This document shows, piece by piece, positions 10,986 through 22,727 of a stretch of DNA of 64,000 bases. The notes beneath the pieces were generated by a model. That model saw nothing but the letters and a program-made list of their open reading frames with translations. It ran no database searches and was not told the DNA's origin. Origin of the DNA: Pseudisothecium myosuroides. Lineage: Eukaryota; Streptophyta; Bryopsida; Hypnales; Lembophyllaceae. The position numbers and the translations under genes are program-made. The stretch covers positions 48,079,724 through 48,143,723 of the forward strand of contig OX637287.1 of assembly GCA_951799445.1 (NCBI GenBank). Reading direction: 5' to 3'. How positions within the stretch are numbered: the stretch's first letter is position 1; each line of letters opens with the position of its first letter.

Positions 10986-11831
10986 ACGCAAACCCCTGTC
11001 CAGAGATCCCAAAGTCTATTTAGGGTATTTCGCCCAGAGGCTACACCCGTGGCTACTGTTTAGCTGTGACTGCGATTTCCAGAGTCCTTTGTAAAAGCAG
11101 GCAACTACAATTGAATAAAAGTGTGGATTTTTTAATAATTCCCATTTTTTTGGTGAACGGCAAGTTGCTACATGTGGAAGGCAAAGTGTGACACTACATG
11201 CTATTTCGACTGCGTTTAGATGGCTGCAATTGCTAAGACAAAAACAAGTTCATTGATCAAAGTGCTGAGTAAAGAAACAATTGAGTGAATCCATTTGCTA
11301 ATAAGTAAGAAGCTAACTACATGGTTGCAATTACCAAACAATGCATTGAACATGATGGTTGCAAATACCAAAGCATACATCAAACAATGCCAAATTTCAG
11401 CCAATTTATATTTCACAAAATTGTTACATGGCATTCTTCAAGGAAGAATGTATGTGAAAACTGAAAAATCTGAGAACTCCCATGTGCACAAATAAACATC
11501 TGCAATTTTGTACTAACAAGGGGATTGAACCCTTCCAAGACTGCCCAATTGCAGTGTTAGTGTTCTGCACACACCACAAAACAAACACCAAACATTAGAA
11601 GTTCATGTTAGATTTCTAAGAAACATGAATCAGTCCCAGCAGGCTTCCAATAGTTGATGATGCTCCAGCTTCCACTCCAACTTCTCCAAGTGTGCATTAG
11701 GGAAACATCCCAAAGTATAACATAAGTCCATGTCAAGGAAAACTGTAAATGTGAGCTCCAAAGCCTGCAAAATCTCATGAAAACTAAGGAAAGCGTTGTA
11801 AAGGGGAGGATACTGCAAAGCCAGCCAGAGA
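10986..11831. other. Non-module spacer with no recognised gene
   Basis: Module homology ends near 10,985. I see no supported gene here. On the minus strand this lies downstream of the hAT transposase stop codon and may include its 3' UTR and the element's end, but I could not find a terminal inverted repeat. A tRNA-like 50-base fold at 11,512-11,561 was considered and rejected. Confidence 0.5.
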
Positions 11832-14800
11832 CTAAACATCCCCATGCCGGCCAACCTTCACAGCAGTCTTCCATGAGTCTATGGCTTCTTTATATGGGAA
11901 ATTCTGCAAAGAGAAATATTTCTGCCCAAACATGCGAACCACAAGAGGCAGGTGCTTGCCAAGGCGGTTCCTTTGGCAAGACTTGAGAAACTTGAGAGTA
12001 GAAAAAGTCCTCTCATCTTCAACTGAGCCCAAAATAAGGCAACACCCAATCTCAGCCACTTTGAAATATTCTGAGATGAGATTGCACAAGTGCCGTGATT
12101 GAGACAGGGTCCGCTAGAGCTTTATAAGAGGATTCAAATGAAAAGGTGGTGCACATGCAGCCTCGCAGTTGGCCTTCATGGTGACTTTAAAGAGCCCTTG
12201 CTGATTGTCCAACTTAGATTTCGAAAGCATCTCTGGCATCGTGTAAGCTTTTCCGCCCTCAAATACACCTGCACTGAGAACTCTTGCCTGACAGTAAAAT
12301 TTTTTTAGCACCAATAAGTGCTGCGGAAAACTTTGCTCCGCCCCCTCTTGCTGCCAGTACTGAGGAAATATGATGCCAAGAGCATCCAAAAGCTCTTGTT
12401 GCGGAAATCGCCTGTCCAGCTCATCGGACAAGGATTGAGCAAGCTCTGCAGGCACAACAAGACCACAAGCAGCTGATCAGACACAATTAGAAAAATTAAA
12501 CCTAGAAAGCCACAAGTCCTCTGAAAACGTGAACAGACTCTTGCACTAACGGCAGCAAGTCCCGATTCAGAAACAAGAACCCAAAAAAATCAAAACCGAA
12601 AGTGCACCCAACTCCATCTGCAAATCAAGCCGAACTAGATAGGCACTTACGAACTTATTGAAATTGGGCTCCGTGCAATTTACACCCTAGAGCCAAACTA
12701 AGTGACTGCAAAAACTTCAAAAAAACGGGGAGCGGTTGTGCGGTTTTAGAGGAGACCCTGATGTCAACCTTCAGACGAAGGCAGCATACAAACTCACAGG
12801 ACCAGAACAAGAAATTGGACCCCAATAGAAAAGCTGCAGCAAAGACCAAGTAACATAATAACAGCACTTGTGACCCAAAAAAATTTGGAACCTGGTTCAG
12901 GGCAAGCCTGGACGACACATCTGCACCCTGAAGCCAAAACACCGCAAACTGCCCCGTCGACCTGCAATTTCTAAATTTTGAACCTGTAAGCAACTTCGGA
13001 TTCCTGTAAGCAACTTGTACCAATACACTAGAAGATAGAGAAGGCCAAGAAGACAATGGAAACATGAGAATTGAAAACGTCCAAAAAAATATACAAATAA
13101 CAAAAAAAATGGGTAGGGGGTAATCGACAATTTGCCTGCAAATTGTCGCTGAACACTTCCTTGGATGCTTGTGAACTCGTCTGGGGTGACAAAAATATGC
13201 TGCCCCGTCTCCCTACTGTGGCACCGTGCCCACACTTGGGTATGGTGGAAGTTGTACTGAAGGTAAAAGGCAGGATTTTGCTCAGGCAGCTGCAGCTCTT
13301 TCCACGCTAGTGGCATTTCGGTACACCTGAACTCAATAAGGTCATTGTACCGCTTGAAATCCTGCGGGCTGAAAGCTGTAGCAGAGTCTATAAACATTCT
13401 CGCAAGATCAGCTTGGCAGATCTTCACTGACTGCATAAAGTCACAAATAAACACATCCCTGGCTTGGGAAAGCTTTATCAGACAATGAACAGTATTGAGC
13501 AAAGGCACAAAGCAAGCCAAAGACAACAAGACCTCCACATCAGAAAGCAGGTCGAAATTGGTAGCAGTGGCAGAATTTGGTTTCTGACCTGCACCAGAAG
13601 ACATGTCCACGGCCATTTTGACCAACACCGTTTTGTGCTCACTCAAAACTCTCTGCGCTGGACTCCTCATGGATATCCAGCGCGTCTCAACGTTCCTCAA
13701 CAGTTTGTTCCCCTTAGTTTCCATGAGATCGCTTGCTACTACGGCAGAAGTAAGAATGGAGAGACTGAAAAAGCCTCTCTAATCGTGAAACGAGAGGATA
13801 ATTCGACAAGGTCTGAACGATCAGGTTGATCCTGTGGCTCGCACAAGAAGCACCCAGACTAAACGGCGCCCACTTCTGTCGAATCTGGGCGGTGACTCCA
13901 CTCTTCGAACCCTGGAACGTACTGACTCCATCGGCACCGAAAGAGACCAGCCTACAAGCGATCTCTGCACGACTTAGTCCGCCCTCACCTAGAAGAGCAT
14001 GCATGATCAAGTTAGTTAAGTTATCAGTAGTGCCACTATCAGCTACACTGGAAAGGTGCAGCAGATGTGGAATACGTTCCCACGACTCCATGGCGTAGAC
14101 GTGAATACTAATCCACGAAGTCGTATCGATGGCCGTGACCTCGTCAGCGCTAATGGAGATGAACCTAGCAGAGCGAACTACAGCCATCAAAGAAGACAAA
14201 ACTGACGCATGCAAATGTTCCGCCATTTTCCGCCCAGATGTCTCAGACCAATGTTTTTTAGGCACCCCTTTCACTTTCAGATGTCTTAGAAGGTGTTGCT
14301 CACGCTCATAGTCACACATTGGACGACCATTAGTTAAAACTTGAAATAAAGTGGAGAATTGTACTCCCTTTCTTTTCATCTCGCCCTCCAAGCCGGCCAC
14401 CAACTGATCGACTACCGTGCCTGCTTGTTTGCGCCTGGCCCACAACTTTGTGAATTTGACGTGTTTGCAGTCACTCTTCACGTACGTATCGCCTTTCTTC
14501 AGATGTTTGAACGGCTCCCCATCGTGCTTGTAGACGCGCTTCCCCTCATGCTTCTCCAGGTTGTCTCCTTTGGGGACCATGACCTTCCTCCGCCCACTGA
14601 TAGTGCTGCAGCTTCGGCAAATGACGCCCGTGAGATTTCTACTTGAATCGAATTCCCCTTCCGCCCACATAAAGCGGCATGCCCACACTTCTTGCCACCT
14701 TCTCGTGGTGGTGGCCGGATCTGTCTTACGACGCTTGCGTGATCCGCCAGCCCTTTTTTTTGCCAAAGGGCTCTCGATCTCATTCGCAGCATCTACCGCC

Positions 14801-15060
14801 AATTCGGGACGCTCGGGTGACAGAATTGTGACCTCCGACAGTGATTGGAATTGGGGCGTAGGAAGCACGGAATCAGACAGCCTTGTCTCGGACACATGGG
14901 TGACGTCGTCGCCACCCGGAAGAGCATCACACACAGGGGTCGATTTCCTCGCCGCGGTAGCAACAGGCGGCAAATATTTACCAATCCCGTCAGAGTTTCG
15001 AGAAGACCCGAAAGTGCGGACCTTGAAATTATCCGGGAGCTTCAGCCGTGGCGCCATCAA
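11832..15060 (-). pseudogene. hAT transposase gene with BED-type finger, broken (hAT1)
   Basis: Reading from 15,060 leftward, the protein starts MMAPRLKLPDNF. It has a basic patch (KKRAGGSRKRRK, about residues 101-112), a BED-like zinc finger (about 121-180, with the GVICRSCST segment) and hAT catalytic-core motifs (FISISADEVTAID, then SFGADGVSTFQG). At about 13,724 the frame shifts between SSKRS and METKGNKLLRNVETRWISM; family members usually have about a dozen residues more here, so a small deletion is likely. The exon ends at 13,136 with a GC dinucleotide instead of GT. After a 690-bp intron (12,446-13,135), the next exon starts at 12,445 and carries the DALGIIFPQYW block. A TAG stop at 12,114-12,116 replaces the usual Trp. 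The C-terminal dimerization domain (GSVEDERTFSTL) follows, ending at 11,832. Confidence 0.85.
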
Positions 15061-16509
15061 TCCACCCTAAGCCTGCACCCCAAGTCCCCACTCCCCAGCA
15101 AAGGCAACTCCAGCACCCCACACTCCCACAACAGCAAACGAAAGCGCAAGAATTGAAGATGATGCACAACGATGAAGCAAATTGAAGGCACAAAGCGAAA
15201 ATTCAGATTTGGGAGTGAGGGCATCGTAAGCACGCAAGCATCCACAATATATGGAGACCGCGAGGTTGCGAGGCTGTGACTCCCTCGGCTGATTCGGCTC
15301 CCCATGACGGATTGACGGCGTGACCCCAACGTCACCTTCTCGCATTTCAAGAATCGCCGCCTTCATCGACAAATTGCAGTGAATGGAGCGCAGTGAGCGG
15401 CTGAGCGCACAGAAAATTTCACAATTCAGGAATGCATCCATTCAAGAATCCGAATTCCACAAATTGGCGGTCCAACATTGAAGTGTCGAAATTCAAATGC
15501 GAGCAAGGCGGCAAGCCGGCAAGTAGTCATTGCGAAATCGCCCAATACAGCATTATAGCCTGATTAAATGCGCGCGGAGTGAATGCGAGGTGCCAGGTGT
15601 CGAAAACACAAACTAAACATAATTTCTCTTATCGAAAATGTCTGCTAAACATTGCAAACTTGCAGGTGATCAGCTTGCTAACAACAACCTGCAGCAGGAG
15701 GAAGAAGCTGCTAATTTCTAGACTGACAGGGAGCTGAAGGAGGGAGACGGCTTGCTACATCAACGGTGCACAGGGCGCCGCCACTGCGAAAATCCGACGG
15801 CCCAGATTTGAGATCAGTGACCTCGACGAAAAGTGCCAGCGCATGACTGCAAAAGCAAGCTTGGATGAATGTGCGCGGCTGCGACTCTCAAATCTTTCAC
15901 TGCGAAAGTTTGCTCAAATCTCAGTTTTCTTGAAGATTTCCAGAATACAGATTTAGCACAGGCAAATTTTTATTATTAACCGAGCGAAATTTAGCCACTT
16001 CTGAGAACGCTGGTTCAAAGTGTACCGTTGGATGTTTCCACAAGCACTTGGCATACAGAGTCGGAGCTGGCGTTTCTTCACAACGATGTACTATGGTTTT
16101 GCAGCTCGACCAGAAGCAGTGCTATTTTATTCCCTGGAGGTGATTCACTAAGCCGTTAAGGGAGCTACTTGTAATTCTCTTACAAGTATTCTGTTTTGAA
16201 TAAAAACATGGATTGGATTCCTTCTTACAAATTGGTTATGATAAATTGGTTACTTATTTGGAGCTGCTCATATTCAGAAGAGGGAAGGGCACGTTCTTCA
16301 ACTTATATGGTAGTAGAACCTTAAAAAAATAATGTGATTGCTGTGCCAATTTCAAGTGTGCTGGCAGGTGAATAAAATGTAACATAATGTGTTACCAGTT
16401 GAAACATGAAAATATTCCATTCAGAGTTCCGAAAGCCAGTATGCATCTCAGTGTGGTACTGGGGCTTGCTTTTATAAATCCTTGTATTTTGGAGTGTCAC
16501 AAGTAAATT
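15061..16509. other. Region upstream of hAT1, no gene recognised
   Basis: An open frame of about 124 codons on the minus strand directly upstream of the transposase (15,067-15,441) overlaps its likely 5' leader. It shows no motif, so I treat it as chance or leader sequence. The rest, to 16,509, shows no homology to the modules and no recognised domain. The element's own end should lie in here, but no inverted repeat matching the left side was seen. Confidence 0.4.
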
Positions 16510-17233
16510 GGTACATGATTTCCACAAATATGGTGTCTTCAACTATTCTTTCATTTTCATAGTCTACAATGAAAATTAGAATTTATAGAATTTAGGACTC
16601 CATTTTCATTGAAAGAGAATTGTAGGTGTGCTTTTTCCAAGCTTAACTATTCACTTTTAAAGACCAGTCATATAGAGCTTGGACCACTCTTTTTGGTACA
16701 TAGGACCACTCTTTTGGGTACATAGTCACTCAAAAACAACAGATGCCCCCTCAATATAAATCCTAAGTAAAGTATTATTTGGGACCCCATCAGATTTACT
16801 AAGACAAATATTATATGCAACAAATATGGATATGGGTACATATTCCACATGTCAAATCCTTTATATTGAGATGAGAAGATTTGGGGGTCTAGGATCTCTT
16901 AAGTGACTATCTACTCACTCTATACTTACTATCTACTTAATAAGACCAGCCATAATATTTCATGTACTACCATGAATTACCAACACTTCATTTTTCATTG
17001 ACACTTCTCTCTAGACAAGATTGGAACAAATAAAATAAAAGTTTAAAGTCCTCAATAGAAAGTGGAATGTAGTGCTAGAGATTTGGGGGCAAAATAATTC
17101 ATGGCTTGAGATGATTCTAGACTTAAAATCTTGAATTTTGTAAATTTTTATCTTTGTCCTATCTCTATATGAACTAATTTAAAACCTTGTACAAAAAATA
17201 TGAAGCACCAAAGTGACTACTCCAATTACATCT

Positions 17234-17821
17234 TTAACCCCTTAAGGACCAAAGTCCCCTCGGGGGACTTTCGGGATTTCGGGCAGGCTCGTGTGACCTC
17301 AAAGTTTGACCTGATTTTTTGAAACTTTTTTTGAATATATGGAATGTTAGTAGCTTTCTAAAAATATAATTTTTTTTCCAATCACTGCCCGGGAGCAAAA
17401 GTTATGCCACCCTAAGCCCAAAAAGCTGTTCGCCGGGCAGAAAAAAAAAACCCACAAAAAAATGAATTTTTTTTATTTTTTATTTTTTTCTGAAAGATCA
17501 TGTTTTTGTCTATATTTGAAGCTTTGATTCATTCTATTTGGACTCAGAATGAGAAAGTTATAAGCAATCTTGTTTTTCGGGCAATTTAAGTATCTTCTTC
17601 AAAAAAACTTCTTTTTCCAACTTCAAATGCTAATATCTTCCAATCCATACGGTCAAACTTCATGAAATTTTTACCACATGATCTGAGACAAGTGAACTAC
17701 AAGATCCTACGGTTAGATTCTAAAAAAAAAGTTTTTTTTTCGGTTTAGGGAGTGATTGCAGTAGAAATGGCAGTTTTCAGTGGTTTGGAGCCAGAAAATG
17801 CCTTGGTCCTTTAGGGGTTAA
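17234..17821 (+). mobile_element. Family A TTAA MITE (piggyBac-like ends), empty site in module 2
   Basis: The element runs from TTAA at 17,234-17,237 to TTAA at 17,818-17,821. Ends: CCCCTTAAGGACCAAAG on the left and CTTGGTCCTTTAGGGG on the right. Just inside the left end lies a small palindrome, AGTCCCCTCGGGGGACT. Module 2 has a single TTGA at 36,331-36,334 at the matching place. The 588-bp interior is non-coding and resembles 1,587-2,500, 57,016-57,958 and 58,493-59,457. Confidence 0.8.
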
Positions 17822-18829
17822 ACCTTGTCCAAAAATATAAAGCATCAAAGTGAAATGTTAGTCACATCTTGAAGAATAGAAAGAATTTATTTTCTCAACA
17901 TATTTGAATGAACTTCATCCATTTCAAGTAACTCCTACAAGAAGTTTTTAAAATCAATCGTAATCCACCCAATGGATTTTGGGATTTTTAGAGGTTAAAT
18001 TGGTAAATAATCTATACAACTGCTTATTTTATGATTTGGCGTTCAAACCGATATATTGATTGACTTCAACTTTGAATGATTGTATATTTATTTCTCTAAT
18101 CTAAATGCTTTTAAATAGTTGAAAAATTAATATGTTTTCTTTCAATTGTATCTTTAAATCAAATCATTTTTTAATTTTAACATGCACTAATTTCAATTGT
18201 TATTGTGCCATACCACTCCTTCACTATAACAATCTTAAATCATAGTTTCTTCAAATATTCCTACACGACATTAGTCCTTTGTATAGTTTAAATTCATTGA
18301 ATTTCGATGATTTTTAGAAAAGATGAGGTGACTTTGGAAAAATTCACCATCTATGTGGGATACTTTAATAATAAATTTTGAAATACAAAGAGGAGAACAA
18401 AAGAATTGTTACATTTGTCTCTTTCCGTAATTAATTCAATCTAAGCAATGAATTTTGTAATAGATTTTGCCTTCTAATGATATTTGCATTGACAATAGCA
18501 AATTTGTTACCAATGCTTTAACATGTACCAATCCCTCAAAGGAACAGGAGATAGTTCAAATTACCAAAATTCCAAAGATGTTTCATAAATTGATACAAAT
18601 GAATTTAGGATAATAATTTAATGATGGCTCTCAAACAATACTTGTAAAGTATGATCCATAGATCATAATTATCCATATCATTAGATCAACTAATACACAA
18701 ATCGATATTTTTCAGTAAAATGTGAAGCCAAAAATTGAAAATTCTTTCTAAAATCAATTGTACATTGAATATTTGCGATTTTTATAATATTTTTTTCCCT
18801 TCAAGTTCAAAATATATAGCTTAAACCAA

Positions 18830-19410
18830 AAGCGCGTCTGGTGTTGCCAAGAACACTAACAGACGGCTCCAAAGCTCCACTAGAGCCGCAATGGAGAGCA
18901 GCGGGGCCCAAGAACGACGAAGCCTCGCAATCGACTGCCGGCAAATTTCAATTTGCAGAGGCTTGGGAAATGGTCTCTTTGACGAGAAACCCCAAATTTC
19001 GGAAGAGGACCCTAAAGAAGCTCTCCGGCACCTTGAGCAGCCCTAAACTTGTGTGATCAAGTGCACTCCATGTTGCCGCTTGGAGATGCTGGCTCCACCT
19101 CAGCTTAGGTTCCAAATATGTAATACATTCTGTAGTTAGCACTATGCTGAACGGATCCTGCTCTATGTTGTAAACTGAATGCAGAATTGAAATTGTAATA
19201 TCGAAATTCCATGTGGAGAAGGTGTTTGTATAAACACGACGAGGAAGTGAATGAGATCGTTGGGGATGAATCCTTAAGCAGACCCAAACTTGTGATCGAG
19301 GAAGCACAATGGGTCCGCTTCAAGCTGCGGGCTTCAATGGCAAATTAGAATACGAATGGGGTTTTGATTATGTTGCTAGCACTATTCCCCAAAACCCAAA
19401 AAACCTCGAT
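18830..19410 (-). pseudogene. MYND gene 5' fragment (module 1)
   Basis: On the minus strand, 19,120 to 18,948 encodes KLRWSQHLQAATWSALDHTSLGLLKV and on to VKETISQASAN, the N-terminal part of the full-length MYND gene. The next bases match its codons for the LGPATLRC and CGAV finger segments, but not in frame. Homology stops abruptly near 18,830, just after the part equivalent to the QHQKR codons. The rest of the gene is absent. Module 2 is cut at the same place, so the truncation predates the duplication. Confidence 0.75.
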
Positions 19411-19416
19411 GCAAAC

Positions 19417-19700
19417 ATTAGAGGAGATTTGGGCTTCTAAGAGCCCGCAAGTTCCCGGACTGCTGAAACGCTGCCGCATGGCTAGTCCGACGTAGTCAAG
19501 CGACTGCCACGTCATTTTATTTATTTATTTATTTTTAAATTTTTTTAAATTTTTTTTAGTATTCTTTTAACATTTTAAGAACTTTTTTTTTTTTTTTTTT
19601 TAAATTTTTTTAATAATTTTTTTTTCTGACAGCAGGGGCTGGTTCCCAGCATTGGGAACAGCCTTGACACGGTCTTCCAGAATCCCAGATCTCTTCTAAT
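19417..19700. mobile_element. Inverted-repeat insertion with T-rich core
   Basis: The left end ATTAGAGGAGATTTGGG (from 19,417) and the right end CCCAGATCTCTTCTAAT (19,684-19,700) are inverted repeats. Module 2 lacks the stretch near 37,915-37,930. The interior contains GC-rich arms and a low-complexity core at about 19,514-19,625, with (ATTT)n and runs of T up to about 18. The target duplication is short or ambiguous (possibly TA). Confidence 0.6.
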
Positions 19701-19854
19701 GGGTGAAATCCTGAAATCCTGCAGAGAGAAGGTGCAAGTTATGTATGAACAAAGCCAGAAAATTGTGCGAGGTCATTAAGACCTCTTGATGTTGTTGTTT
19801 CCAAGAATCCAAGCTATAAGCACTATTGAAAGGTTAGAACCATGTTAGAATCTA

Positions 19855-20181
19855 AGGTAGGAGGTTGTAAAAGCGACCGGCCTCTTCAAATGGAATCTAT
19901 ATTTAGGTCTTAAATGAACATGGGCTGGTCTTCAAGTCACTTTAGAAGTTGCAAGTAGACAAATTTTGAGAGACCTAGGGTCACAAATAGGTGCTTACAT
20001 TAAAAATCTTTGAAAATTCATAAGTGATTAAAAAATTCTTCAAAAAATATGAAAGAACTTGTGTTATGTTCCACATGCATTTTTCTTTCTCTAAAAAATG
20101 ATTTAAAAATATTTTTGTTCATAAAAACCTATGAAAAAGGCGGATCAACCCTTAAATGGTCGCTTTTAGAGCCTCCTACCT
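19855..20181. mobile_element. TA-flanked MITE (AGGTAGGAGG ends) with two empty sites
   Basis: The element is flanked by TA at 19,853-19,854 and 20,182-20,183. Ends AGGTAGGAGGTTGTAAAAGC and its near reverse complement (GCTTTTAGAGCCTCCTACCT) match over about 25 bp. Module 2 reads 'aatctaactgtgcttcg' through the site (TA at 38,015-38,016) and module 0 reads 'gatctaaatgtgtttcg' (TA at 883-884). TA duplication points to the Tc1/mariner (Stowaway) type. Non-coding, 327 bp. Confidence 0.8.
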
Positions 20182-21175
20182 TAAATGTGCCTTTAATTTT
20201 GTAATGCGACCTATTGCTGAAAACCCTAAAACTCAATGCAGACGTAGACTAACATTCTTAACTTGACATGCAAGAAGGCCCCATCTTTTTCTTAGATTCC
20301 TAAAAAACAGTTTTTTACTTTGGCATGTGGTATAGACATTATTTCAGGTTGTTGACACAAAATTGAAGGAAGTTGACATTTATAGAATCTAAAACTTTCA
20401 TAATTTGACAAACATGCAAATGATATTGGTTCTCACAATATTTGAATATATTTTTTGAAACTGAGTGCATGGAATTGCATTAGCCATTGTAAAGAGAGTA
20501 CGTCAAATTGCAATATGAACCATTGTTACATCTTTAGTTAATGCCTTTACATTTGAAGTATTTGTTAAATATGATATTGTGTTCAACTTATATACAAGAG
20601 ATGCGTTCTTAGGTTCAATTTTTTGGTATAAAGACTTGAGTTCATGACACTCATTATTGATTCAACCAATCCAAAAAATTACATTATCATTTTCAATATC
20701 ATCTTAAAATCCAAAAACGCTAGAAATTGTACTAATTTTAATAAAATTAACGTTTTTTTGATGTTATTGAAATCAGTAAAAACAAGTTGTTTGATTGGTT
20801 AAGTCAATTGCGTGTGTCATGAATTCTAGTCTTTGTACAAAAAATCTGAACCTAAGAATGCATGATGTGGTTATAATATAGAAGTTGAATACAATATCCT
20901 ATTCAACAAATATTCAAATGCAAAGGCATTATGGTGTAATAATGGTTCATGTTGCATCCTACACTCTCACTACAATGGCTAATGCAATTCCATGCTAACA
21001 ATTCCAAAATACATATTCAAATATTGTGAAAACCAACATCATTTGTATATTTGACAAATTGTAAATGTATTTAATTCCATAAACGTCGATCAACTTCCTT
21101 CAATTTTTGTGTGCAACAATTTGAAATGATGTATACCAGTATGCCAAAGGACAAAGTGTTTTTTTGGAGCCTTAA

Positions 21176-21906
21176 GGGTGATTGCAAGAAACACTTGTCC
21201 TATTTTCCGTCACACGTTCAATGCAAAAGTTGTTTTGTGCTATAAGTATAGCAAAAATGATTGAATGAACATGAAATTAAAAGCAAAGCTTCCTATAGCA
21301 ATAGAAAATGCACTTGAATTATTTCAATTTTTTCAAAATTAATTCAATAGGTGAAATTGAATTTTGATAATATATCACACATGCAGTTTTGGTGGTTTTT
21401 AGTACTATTGAGTACCCTTTTTAAAGAGTTACATTGTTAGATTTGATAGGCTAGCTCTTCTAATAGAAATACACCTTCTTAAGAGAGGAATTTCCAAAAA
21501 CATGTTCCAAGTGTGTGTTACATTGGCCTAAAGTGTGCTCTATTCAAGTTGAATTTATGCTGAATTAAAAAATTATTTTTGTGGTTTTTCTGGTGAATGA
21601 CCATCTCCACAGAATTACTACAAATGGTAATTTTTATTTTTTTAATTTATGCTTTTTTTCTATTTTAAACTAATTAAAGCATCAAAGTGTCTATTTTCTT
21701 GAGATTTGGCACTTTTCTAGTTCTCCCACTTAGAGAATTTTTCTATGCTTTTCCTTCCCTAGATATCTTCATCTTAAAGGTATATACATTGGCCATACTT
21801 TTTAATTAAATAAATAAATAAATAGTAATTTTAAAGTACTCCAGAAAAAATCATGAGTACTAATGCAAAACGCAACAAATAGGACAAGTGTTTCTTGCAA
21901 TCACCC
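21176..21906. mobile_element. Family E element, GGGTGATTGCAAGAAACAC ends, TTAA duplication
   Basis: The element is flanked by TTAA at 21,172-21,175 and 21,907-21,910. The left end GGGTGATTGCAAGAAACAC and the right end GTGTTTCTTGCAATCACCC are perfect inverted repeats over 19 bp. Module 2 shows the empty site 'ggagccTTAAgaaaa' at 39,341-39,355 (TTAA 39,347-39,350). Two relatives sit in the third intron of both TNL genes. It is 731 bp with no coding frame. Confidence 0.85.
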
Positions 21907-22137
21907 TTAAGAAAAAATTGAAAAAATATTTAGTATTTCCAATTTATAGCGCAAAAAATTGCATTGTAGACTAACTTTGAAATTATTACTTTTTGAATTA
22001 CAAATGATTTTTTTGTCAAACTTCCACAATAATGTGTTATATGTTGTATACTACTACGAACAATTTTTGTATATCTACTTTTGGACTTTGCCAGTTGATG
22101 CTAGTATGGTTGTGTGAATGAAGAAGTTCCAAATCTA

Positions 22138-22587
22138 AGGTAACTACACCCAAAATTGCACAGTTAAGCTCTGCGGCATGATTCGTATGCTTTAGAAAAT
22201 GAACAACAATTTTTGAATATACGTGAAGGACTATGAATCAAAATGCAAGTGGTTTCATAATTTTTGAAGCATTGTGAATTAGTTACAAATTTTCAAAGAT
22301 ACAAGGTGTAGGGTGTTAAAAGTGTCACCTAGGTGATGCCAAAATCAATTTGATGCACATGAAGAACTGTCAAAGACAAGAAGTTAAATGAACGAAAAGT
22401 GTATTCAAAATGAACCACTTGGGAGGTTGCCACCTCTACAGTTCTATTAATAGAGCTGCACACTAGTCGAAATGGGCTCTTACACTTGTCCTTTACTGTG
22501 CACCATTTTCGATTTCCTCCCCATTCATTTTCAGTTCAAAAATAGGGGTCGACATTCAGGAGCGGTCCATTTTAGGTGTAGTTACCT
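22138..22587. mobile_element. TA-flanked MITE (AGGTAACTACACC ends), module 1 only
   Basis: Perfect 13-bp ends AGGTAACTACACC and GGTGTAGTTACCT are flanked by TA (22,136-22,137 and 22,588-22,589). Module 2 reads straight through near 39,565-39,580 ('ttccaaatctttactcagttt'). Part of the interior resembles the other TA-flanked elements in reverse orientation. Non-coding, 450 bp. Confidence 0.75.
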
Positions 22588-22727
22588 TATACTTAGTTTT
22601 ACTTGTCACTATAGTTCATACATGTATCCATGATGTTGAAATTTTAAATTAATTTAATAAATGCAGGAAATTGAGTATGAATGAAAAGGTAGATTCCACG
22701 GAAATAGGTCCGGCATTTAGGAGTTAA

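Noticed and set aside
11512..11561. tRNA-like fold on the minus strand (7-bp end stem ACTAACA/TGTTAGT and a GGTTCAATCC B-box-like arm)
   Set aside because: Only about 50 nt, with no anticodon arm and no A box; probably chance or a decayed SINE head.
13464..15156. Several plus-strand frames of 60-169 codons over the hAT1 gene
   Set aside because: They are antisense to recognisable BED/hAT protein motifs on the minus strand.
15067..15441. 124-codon minus-strand frame upstream of hAT1 with a hydrophobic, signal-like end
   Set aside because: It overlaps the presumed 5' leader of the transposase and has no family resemblance.
19514..19625. Long T/ATTT tract as a retroelement tail
   Set aside because: It lies in the middle of an inverted-repeat insertion (19,417-19,700) rather than at an end with a target duplication.
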